Of a DNA stretch of 64,000 nucleotides, positions 28,601 to 36,500 are shown one piece after another; position 1 is the first letter of the stretch; each line of letters starts with the position of its first letter. A program made the translations under genes and the position numbers. Under the pieces are notes generated by a model. The model was not told the DNA's origin, did not search any database, and saw only the letters and a program-made list of their open reading frames with translations. This stretch comes from Strigamia acuminata. Taxonomy: Eukaryota > Arthropoda > Chilopoda > Geophilomorpha > Linotaeniidae. Location: contig OX442319.1 in assembly GCA_949358305.1 (NCBI GenBank), forward strand, positions 7,874,001 through 7,938,000, written 5' to 3'.

Positions 28601-30538
28601 AATCCAGTTGAAGAAATTGGTGGGGCGAAGGGGGATAACGGCGATGGCGAGAATTACTTCAATGTTTATCCTGACGACGATGAGGAGGTTGATCTTCCTC
28701 CTACGATACAAGCTCGTCGTGGTTCGGGCAAAAAGGGAAAGAAGGTCAAAGATCCTTTGTCGCTGCCGCTGGATATGACTAAGTGGAGACGGGTCCAGTC
28801 TGTCCGGAAAGCCGGGGCAACGGCTGGGAAAATTGATGTGGTTTATTTCTCGCCCAATGAAGACAAACTTAGAAGTCGGACTGACGTTGCGCGATGGTGC
28901 GACGCAGAGGGTTACCACTACGACCCAGATCTTTTTGACTTCAAAACCTTAGAGGGTGAAGAACCCGAACTCCCTTTTGCCGGTTTCTGTGCCGTAGAGC
29001 CTGATACCTACGAGGAGGCAATGAGGCACACCAACAAACGGGACTGGGAAAAGGCGATGAAAGAAGAGACAGATATCTTCGACGATCGAACTGTCTATAA
29101 AGAAATTGATAAGCCCGAAGGAGAGTTGCTTTTGGGATCAAAATGGATTTATAAAATGAAAAGGGACCAGTCGGGTGCAGTCGCGCGCTACCGGGCTCGC
29201 TTGGTAGCACAAGGCTTCAAGCAGAGGCCGGGCATTGACTTTACGGAGGTATTTTCCCCCGTAGTCAATTTCGTCCTCGTTATAGTGTTTTTCTGTACCT
29301 TGGTGATACTGAAAGGTTGGAGAGATGTCCACCTTGACATCAAGGCCGCGTACTTGTACGGGGACCTTGATAAGGTCCAATTCATGGAGATTCCCAAGGG
29401 CTACAGAACAGCCGAAAACCAACATAAGTGTTGGATGCTGTTGAAGTCATTATATGGACTACATCAGAGTGGACGGATGTGGTACCAAGCCCTCCACGAC
29501 CGTCTACTCCAACTGGGATTTGTGCCCTTGTTGGGTCTTAACTGTGTTTATGCGTTAGACAACGACGCAATTCTTATCTTTTACGTGGACGACATAGTTC
29601 TCTTCTCCAAGGATGACTACGTCGAGGAATGCGTTGTTCGATGGATTAGGGAATCCTTTGACACGGTTGATTTGGGTCCCGTGACCCTCTTGTTAGGCAT
29701 AGCCTTTGATAGGTCTGGGGGCCAAATTAGGATCCATCAAAGGGCATACATAGAAAAACTTTGTAAGTTGTATGGGGTCGACTCATGCCTTCGGATTAGA
29801 GTACCTGGGACGCCAGGAACGATTATTCAGGGCGTGACGGAAAAGGAGCGGGTTGATTCCACTTTCCCCTATCGCAACTTAGTGGGAAGTCTCTTGTTCT
29901 TGGCGAGCAGGACAAGGCCAGACATCCTGTTCTCGGTCATTGTCCTCTCACAATACAATGAGAAACATTCGACGCGTCACATTAGTATGTTATTGCAAAT
30001 TTTGCGATATCTGGCAAATACGTCGGATTATATGATTAATCTTTCCAATTGCCGAAATGATAATCTAACTGTGTATACCGACGCGTCGTTTGCCCTCGAT
30101 GCAGACAAAAGGAGAAGCTTCGGGGGTCACATAGTCTATTTGGGTGGCGTTCCGATCATGTGGAACTGCCATAAGCAGTCAATGACTGCGTTATCGATCA
30201 TGGAGAGTGAATTTCTGGCCGTGGTCGATGGCGTAAAGGAGATTATATGGCTAGAGAGGCTTTACGATGCCGACATCATGTTCAGCATCAATCGGAACAC
30301 CCCATGCGTGTACGCGGACAGTATGCCCGCGATACAATACGCCAAAAACCGAATAGAGAATAGGGCGAATAAACATATCGACGTAAAGCTTCATTTCCTC
30401 AGGGACTGGTTTGAGCGCGGAACGTTTGCTATTAAGCATATTCCAGGGGCCCTGAATGTCGCCGATGTGATGACCAAATGGTTACCCAAGCCCAGACTTA
30501 ACACCTTGTGTGAGCATTTATTTGTAAGGCGCAAATAA
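25691..30538 (+). CDS. Ty1/copia gag-pol polyprotein 1 (1615 aa)
   Basis: Single-frame polyprotein with gag, protease, integrase, RT and RNase H in copia order. Visible: a UBN2-type gag (about 1-200); zinc knuckle CFTCGGSGHFAREC near residue 236; protease DTGATDHF near 330; GAG-pre-integrase finger (about 570-615); integrase with D in HMDVWG (about 635), D in KTDNGGEF and E in VAERANR (35 residues between the last two); an acidic, proline-rich linker; RT with YVDD near 1298; RNase H with TDAS near 1462 and a C-terminal DVMTKWLP motif. The open frame extends upstream to a GTG at 25667, but I use the first ATG, 25691. All catalytic residues that I can place are present and no stop interrupts it, so it looks competent. 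Confidence 0.95.
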   Translation: MASKHDDYKDIKKLDGTNYATWSVQVQLLLKYNGVWGHVSGSEPPLAATATAKEKREFNAREDKAMSTICMSCAEPQQVIAVACPTAAKVWEALKDAYQPTTRARRARLRREFLNMKLRDNEEMLVFTGRVDRKIVELKDVKIEVTDEFQAFQYLDLLPPQYEAVKQTAYHWSDTEFTAKNVKERLLGEYNRLYEQTNEFGVPPVLADNTTAFYTKGKWKPRGKTPNSPGTSRGTCFTCGGSGHFARECPSPPKQQGTFPASAGSPAQLNRGGTRGKGRGRGGPQRANLTQLDPYTDEPYTLYSAVSEEKPTVPLSLVSHGNYDSQWYVDTGATDHFSFNRNWFSNFKPLSNFSVLQGEGKSKIEGVGNIVLTSLYGQRTRKITLTNVFFAPNFRKNLISLGRTDEAGLCTIVKDGKMSIFKDKIEEPLISAVRTSDRLYKVNCRVEVNSVNTAALTAQQDTAAVLDLIKSSVKDEKFVQPLLTILDFKSALLKSFCKPDMGKSASNLSTQVSEPTKANAPAAINLQKTVNEVQTPPAIVPEANATAKVNKSGDTGIKMRKKEISQSMDTWHSRMGHHNAKGIIKLTESEDVFGINLSNKELSTCDACARAKSTRASFPPIITISTKGVLDLVHMDVWGASQATSLGGANFYFILVDDYSRYMWIITMKTKGEVLGHFKRWLTEVERTTSRKVKCIKTDNGGEFISRNWDDYASKIGLKCIRTNTYSPEMNSVAERANRTIVGGVRALMLENDFPYPLWAELATTIVYLKNRFPHEGLGGKVPYTVFFGKKLSLRHIRCIGSKTFVHIPSQVRKGKLEGRAWAGALIGYAISTRGYRVWDPVRNQVFASKHVRIFEDSYWYEIGKRLQQPIKQPQGGQFKHFGDSSSDTEGDDDDSVAPIPEIVEEVQEALPPPIPPPVEPPVPKEKPPLPTTPKPVFRPELRPLVKQAIQQPAIETVEGDLVGDAGAGDNPVEEIGGAKGDNGDGENYFNVYPDDDEEVDLPPTIQARRGSGKKGKKVKDPLSLPLDMTKWRRVQSVRKAGATAGKIDVVYFSPNEDKLRSRTDVARWCDAEGYHYDPDLFDFKTLEGEEPELPFAGFCAVEPDTYEEAMRHTNKRDWEKAMKEETDIFDDRTVYKEIDKPEGELLLGSKWIYKMKRDQSGAVARYRARLVAQGFKQRPGIDFTEVFSPVVNFVLVIVFFCTLVILKGWRDVHLDIKAAYLYGDLDKVQFMEIPKGYRTAENQHKCWMLLKSLYGLHQSGRMWYQALHDRLLQLGFVPLLGLNCVYALDNDAILIFYVDDIVLFSKDDYVEECVVRWIRESFDTVDLGPVTLLLGIAFDRSGGQIRIHQRAYIEKLCKLYGVDSCLRIRVPGTPGTIIQGVTEKERVDSTFPYRNLVGSLLFLASRTRPDILFSVIVLSQYNEKHSTRHISMLLQILRYLANTSDYMINLSNCRNDNLTVYTDASFALDADKRRSFGGHIVYLGGVPIMWNCHKQSMTALSIMESEFLAVVDGVKEIIWLERLYDADIMFSINRNTPCVYADSMPAIQYAKNRIENRANKHIDVKLHFLRDWFERGTFAIKHIPGALNVADVMTKWLPKPRLNTLCEHLFVRRK

Positions 30539-30541
30539 CCA

Positions 30542-30555
30542 AACAAAGGGGGATA
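30542..30555 (+). promoter_or_regulatory. Copia 1 polypurine tract
   Basis: AACAAAGGGGGATA lies directly before the 3' LTR and 3 bases after the polyprotein stop. This is the expected plus-strand primer. Confidence 0.8.
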
Positions 30556-31032
30556 TATTGAGTTGTGGTGGAAATATTGTGTGTTTGGTTGTTTGTCGCC
30601 ATATTGTATAGTTTGTGAATATTTACATTACACACTTTCCGGATATGTGTAATGAATGTGCTGCTATTTAATGTCTCGATGTCGCGTTCAATCGATCTCG
30701 ATTTTTATTAATGCTGGTTCTGTACCGCGGTTGAACGTTTCCATTTAGCAGCATGCGCTGATAACATCGTCTGCTCAAAAGAGCGAGTCCTGTATTGTTA
30801 TTATTGCTTAGTTATCGATTATGAATGTCATTGCTTTTATTTTATAATGTAAAGGACAAATCATTGAAATCCAACAATGATTTATCCTATTTTTCCGAGT
30901 GCAGTTGTTAGCCTCGAAGCGTGTACACTTTTATGTGATATTAAACATGGCGCACGCATGTCGGTGTCGCGCACCTGTTTAGACACTCGTCAACTCCTTT
31001 CTAACCGATGTTTTGGCCAGGAAATCGCTTTA
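30556..31032 (+). repeat. Copia 1, 3' LTR (477 bp)
   Basis: Looks identical to 24013-24489, with TA...TA termini. CTCCC and the gypsy gag sequence follow directly. Confidence 0.93.
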
Positions 31033-31901
31033 CTCCCGTCGGTGGTCGCTATTTTCCGATCGACGTCGTTTCTCTCTATCGCGCGGAGAGTTGGATCTCT
31101 TCCGGCGATTACTTGACTTATCATTTCGTCTGTCGTCGTTGGACGAGGGGTCGGAGCTGGGGTCGGGAGACGGTGAGCGGCGTGGCGGGTTGCGCCGTGA
31201 AGAGTTTGACTCTTTCCGGCCCCTACGACGGTCGTCACGTTCCCTTTCCCTGCGTTCATCGCGTTCTCTTTCCCTTCGTCTTTCTCCGGAACCTCTCTCC
31301 GAATCGTGATGACTGGGTGCATTCGACTCCAGTTCATCCGACGACGAATCACTGTTTCCGTAGTGATACTGTTGCTGTCCTCTTTCGCGTTGACGTTCCT
31401 CTCGTGACGATGTGCGGTCTTCGGAAGGTTTTCTCGAAGGTCCGTCGTCTTTGAGGATGGGTACCGGCTGTTGCCAGTCGTTACCCCGCGGGTCGTCGCG
31501 TTGTCGGCTCGTGTGAGTCTGTTCTTCGTTACGACGCGCGTTGTTCGCATTTATTAATCGGTTGATAGCGTTGTTAGTGTTATCGTCTAACGCCATCATG
31601 CGAGGTCGAACGCGTTGTTCGGTCGAGACTTCCCGTTTGCGTGGAGTGACTGGCACTTCCTTTTTTCGCTCGGGTTTGGGGCTGACCTTCGGCGTGCGCT
31701 TCGGGTCGCCTTCTACGCTCTCGTCGGACAATTCGGACGAGCTAACTTCTGGCTTGCGAACGGATTTTGGTTTGTCTCGTTGCAGCCTAGTCATGAAAGC
31801 TTGTTCAGCTTCTTGTTGAGAACGGAATGCATAACGATGTGCATGTAAGGCTCGATCAACTATTTCGACTTCTTCTGGAGTAGTCGGAACGCGCTGGGAT
31901 T
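31033..31901 (-). pseudogene. Gypsy gag, middle piece between two copia insertions
   Basis: Open throughout on the minus strand, in the same phase as the pieces at 39288-40085 and 22589-24012. The protein begins with a helical-looking stretch rich in A, Q and E, followed by an Arg/Ser/Asp-rich low-complexity region that resembles an RS domain. It ends at the copia 1 insertion. The target duplications GGATT (31897-31901) and CTCCC (31033-31037) lie at its two ends. An ATG at 31794 leaves a 254-codon fragment that stops just inside the copia 1 LTR. Confidence 0.85.
31897..31901. repeat. Target-site duplication GGATT of copia element 2
   Basis: GGATT at 31897-31901 recurs at 39288-39292. Five bases, fixing the copia 2 ends at 31902 and 39287. 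Confidence 0.9.
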
Positions 31902-32439
31902 TGTTGGTCTATAAGACCGTGACATGTCTCGATGTGATATAGAATCACATAATGATCTTTCATTTCGGTGTATATTTATACATTTATAATTATCCAGTCT
32001 GTTTTGTTAATATTCGATATTTATTATCATTGATTGTATTTATGCATGCAGCACCATGCATTCGTTAGACTTTCTATTCAATTCCCAATGTATTATGTTC
32101 TTTTAATGCCATGCATCGCCACCAGAGTGTGTCCCACTCTCTCTTGTTTTCTTCCAACATGGCCGCACACAGTGCTTTGTGCTGTGTGATTTTCTCAACT
32201 CCAGAATGGAGCCTATTTGTAAGTTATTTCATTTCCATTAAATGTTTTATTATTTTAGTTGTTAGTGTTCATTATTAGAACACCTTTTAGTCCATCTCCA
32301 GCGCATATAAGCGGCCTTAAGCCGCGCGCCCGTCTCGTACGCATTGCCGTTATCGTCGTCGCCTCGTACGTGTGTGAAACACGCCTATCGCTTCCTTTTT
32401 CGGTGTGAAAACCGAACTGCGCCGCTTTCCTCTGCTACA
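31902..32439 (+). repeat. Copia 2, 5' LTR (538 bp)
   Basis: Begins TGTTGGTCTATAAGACC, which can fold by its GGTCT/AGACC arms, and ends CTCTGCTACA. A TATA-like CATATAAG with GC-rich flanks lies at 32304-32311, a fair core promoter. The 3' end repeats the last bases of the primer tRNA (see findings). Confidence 0.94.
32304..32311 (+). promoter_or_regulatory. Candidate TATA box of copia 2
   Basis: CATATAAG within GC-rich sequence about 130 bases before the LTR end. The same bases are at 39152-39159 in the 3' LTR. Confidence 0.5.
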
Positions 32440-33524
32440 AGTGGTAGCAGAGGATGGTTCCTTGCTAATCCACATTTGTTTTGCTAATTTTTCGACGTAA
32501 TATTCGCAAAATTTGCGAATTTTGCGCCGGAATTGTTCATTTGTAGGTTTACGACGATTTTCGCCCCGTGTTTCGTATTGGAGACGTTAGATACGCGTCG
32601 CCGTCGTTCCACGGCTGCCTACAACGTTTTCTACACGATTCGACGCCTAATTTTGTCGAAAATCACGCGGGATTCGCGGATTTCCAGACAAATTCATTTA
32701 TTTTTGCAGACGTTTCGTCAATTTTCGCCCAGATTCGTGTCGAGGACGTTTCGAGACGTACTGCCGACATTTATAGACGACCAGTGTTGTCTATTTCATC
32801 GTTTTTCCTGCCTAATATCGTCCGAAATTCCGCGGTCTCGCGAATTTCGAGGCGAATTCTTTTATTTTTTCAGATTTCGCGTCGATTTGTTTCGACAACG
32901 TCCCGACGACGATTTATTCCTCGAAACGAGACGATTCTCGCTGTGTTACACCCCGGCGTGTACACAGTATCGCCGAACTCATTAACACGGCGATTTTTCG
33001 ACGATTTTTGCGTATTTTCGTGAAGAGCCTCGATTTATTCGAGAAGAATTTGGATTTTCGAATCCAAATTGCGTTTTTCAAACGGGTTTTTCGAGAAAAC
33101 CCGCTCGTGCCTTTATCACGAGCTCGCGTGACGTTACGCGAGAGATTCACCGACCTTTTCGCCTTCCCTGTCGTGAAACTCTGTTAATTATTAAGATAGT
33201 TTTAAGATTTTTGGAGAGGGTCCTTATTAGATTCGCAACAGCTCTTCGGACATTCCGTCCACCGCTGTTGTTGTATTCCAAGGCAAGGCTGAGCCCTGCG
33301 CCACCTAGCATTCCCGCGGCCCCAGGTGGTCACAAAGGACGCTAGGGGGACACTTGCTTTGGGTTATCAACTGATTATAGCATCAGTTCCCCTTTGTCGG
33401 ATATCCGCTTTGACAGTGCTTCGTTTCGTGTCACCGAGAGCTTCATTGTGTGCAGTGCTACGACATCGCCGTCGCCATTCTCTGAGCCTTTGCGTTTTGT
33501 GCGGTGAGCTGAGTTTACTCCAGC
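32440..33524 (+). other. Copia 2, 5' leader with primer site and structured RNA
   Basis: Primer site TGGTAGCAGAGGATGGTTC at 32442-32460, two bases after the LTR. About 1.1 kb then follows, T- and CG-rich, with overlapping short ORFs that I cannot support. The final third carries the structured element at 33221-33346. Confidence 0.8.
33221..33346 (+). ncRNA. Conserved structured leader element, copia 2
   Basis: Counterpart of 25362-25477. Stem 1: CAACAGC (33236-33242) with GCTGTTG (33264-33270), enclosing GGAC/GTCC (33248-33251, 33257-33260). Stem 2: GCAAGG/CCCTGC (33283-33288, 33294-33299), with one A-C mismatch. Stem 3: CCTAGC/GCTAGG (33304-33309, 33341-33346) around the hairpin GGCC-CCAGGT-GGTC (33318-33331). 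Every stem has other bases than in copia 1 but still pairs. Confidence 0.6.
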
Positions 33525-36500
33525 ATGCAGAAGTCAGGAGAATCCTCGATGGGAAAAATCCCTATTTTGGGCATTTCGAACTACGAGACGTGGCAGCGCT
33601 CGATGCGCATGCTCCTCAAAGCGGAGGGCCTCTGGAGGCACGTAACAGAAGAGAAAGAGGCTGAACATTTATTAACTTTGACCGACAAAGAAAAAGAACG
33701 ATTCGCGACGAAAAAGGATAAAGCACTCGGCATTATCTACGTCCACGTGAGCGAGGCGAAACGTTCTGTGTTGGATGTCTGTAACACCCCCAAAGAGGCT
33801 TGGGAAGCGTTATCCAAAATCTACGCCCCTAGTTCTCTGGCGAGACAGGCAGCCATGCGGTGGCAATTCTTGAGTCTTCACCTCGAGGCGAACGAGGAAA
33901 TGGTCGATTTCATCGCACGTGTCGACCACCACGTCCGCCAACTTAAGGACATTCAAGAAGACGTATCCGATAAGCATCATGCATACCAGTATTTAAACCG
34001 CATACCGCAGGAATACGCCCAAGTGACATTCGCCATCTATCACATGCCTTTGGCGGACTTTACGCCAAGCAAGGTTTCAGAACAGTTGATATCCGAATAT
34101 TTACGTCTCAAATCGATGGGTTTGGCCCATAATTCTTCTTCAACATCGGTGCACGCGTCCGCCAAAGACCAATCGCGACCTCGGAATGATTCTCGTCGTC
34201 GACGACCGCTGTCATCCGTGAAGTGCTTCAACTGCGACCAAATGGGGCACTACGCTAACAAATGTCCCCTTCCTCGGCGCACTGACCCAAATCAGTCTTC
34301 GGCTTCGTTCCAACGCTCTAGAAGTAAGAGCAAGAAGCCTAATAAGAATTCTGCGCCGAAAGTTGATGACACGCGTCCCCGAGGCAACTCGCGTCCTGTG
34401 CGGAAGACGATTTTCTTCGTGAACGCACCGCAAGTGGTTGAGCGCCCGGTTGCTCACTTTATGCAATCCAACGAGTGGATTGTAGATTGTGGCGCTACAG
34501 ACCACGTCTCGCATGTACGATCATGGTTCTCCGACTTTACGAACATTGTACCTTTCGACATTGAATTAGGCCAGGGAAAATCCCAAGTTACTGGCAAAGG
34601 AACCGTACAATTATTGACACGCGTAGACGATTACGACAGTATTGTGGTCTTGACGAACGTTTTATACGCGCCGAGCTTCGAAGCCAATTTGATCTCGGTG
34701 TCCAAGATCGACAAGACCCGTCACCATATCCACATTTATAATGGTGAAGTTAACATCTATGAATCGTCGATTGAGAGTCCCATCCTACGCGCACGGGAGA
34801 AGAGTGGCCTTTATTATGTGGACGGGTTGTGCTCTAATCCGGCTGTCTCGACATTGATTTCTCCAATCACTCAACCTGAGCCTGTACAGACTTTCGTAAC
34901 GACAGAGGTTGAATTCGAGAACATCCCGAAGCCTAAAAAGCAACAGTCAAAGCAACGTGACATTTCGGACTTTAGAATTCAAATGCCACCAATGCCAAAC
35001 CAGAAGTCAATTCCGGTAGTGACCAATCCATTGCCTATTCCGCAATCCTTACCTCCTATCCACAATGAGCCACCTACCCCATCCTATGCTGATGTAATAC
35101 AGCAAATCCCTTCCACACCTTTGCCAGTGATCTCCAATCCTTGCAATGTCTCTCCGTCACAAAAAGAGATAATCCCGAAACCTTTTCAATCCCCGAAGAA
35201 GGTTATCGCCAATCCTGCTTCAATCAAAGATGCAACTGGTTTGTGGCATAGTCGTCTTGGCCACTTACACACTAATGCGATGCGATTGTTGGCGAACAAC
35301 GATCATGTGCACGGTCTCGAGCCAGCTGAAGTACGCCAAGAACTGGCTTGCAACCACTGTCGGATTGCAAAATCAACTAGGGCTTCGCACAAACCGGATC
35401 CACATCCTTGCACGACACAACCACTAGACCTTCTACACATGGACGTGTGGGGGCCGGCTCCTGTGACCTCTTTTGGTGGTGCTCGTTTTGTCTTTACCGT
35501 CATCGACGATGCGACGAGATACACCTGGATAACGCCCCTTGCACAGAAATCACAAGTTTTTGAATGCTTCAAAGACCTCGTTGCAAGACTCGAACGGGTT
35601 GCAAATACCCGCATCAAAGCGATTCGGTCTGACAGAGGAGGTGAATTTATGTCCAATGAATTTCTTCAATACCTTAAAGAAAAGGGGATCCAGGGTCAGC
35701 GAACAAATCCGTCATCACCACAGATGAACGGAACTGCCGAGAGAATCAACAGGACGATGGCCGACAACTTTCGATCTATACTCGAAGAAACACAACTTCC
35801 AGAGGGCCTGTGGGCTGAACTAGCGGTTACATTCGCCTACATCAAAAATCGCAGCCCACATTCACGATTAAAGAATGAAGTGCCATACATCCTCTGGCGT
35901 CAACGTGCCCTATCACTTCGACATTTGAGAAAGATCGGATCCAAATGTTGGGTACACTTTACTGCACCAGGCCGAAAGAAACTCGATGCTCGGGCCTGGG
36001 AAGGATTTTTGGTTGGATATGCAACGGGAACACGAGGATATCGTGTGTGGAACCCCATAGATAACTCGATAACGGAATCCATTCACGTTAAAATAGACGA
36101 GTATCAATCCTACCGAAAATTGCTTAGAAATCGTAATGGTCGCCAAAATCAAACTTTCGACGATCCAGATGCTGACCGACAACAAAGAGTATCATTCGAC
36201 GACGACGTACATTACGTCGATTGGCCCAAACGGACAGATTCGGATGACGGATCGTCAAATGGTGAATCTGATGATGATGATGACGACGATGGAAATGGAT
36301 CGGTTTCGAGATCGATATCCATTCCTTGTGTTCACATTCCTCCACTTAATACTCCGGAACGTCAACTTATAGATGCATGTGCATTAGCATTGCCCAGTTC
36401 AGCAAGCGTGGGCCGCTCAGCATCATACCCGATTCTTTATCAAGAGGAAGGACAGGACACGGATGAAGATGTTGGACAGATCGTCGAGGAGGCAATTCAA

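Larger units (their letters stand above)
24013..31032 (+). mobile_element. Ty1/copia retrotransposon 1 inside gypsy gag
   Basis: Complete element of 7020 bp with 477-bp LTRs that look identical, a CTCCC target duplication, a primer site 2 bases after the 5' LTR, one intact polyprotein and a purine tract before the 3' LTR. LTR ends are TATTGAG and CGCTTTA, so it uses TA...TA and not TG...CA. It is inserted opposite to the gypsy transcript. Confidence 0.96.

Noticed and set aside
28222-28918. Antisense ORFs over the copia 1 linker (87 and 146 codons)
   Set aside because: They are shadows of the acidic and proline-rich linker of the polyprotein.
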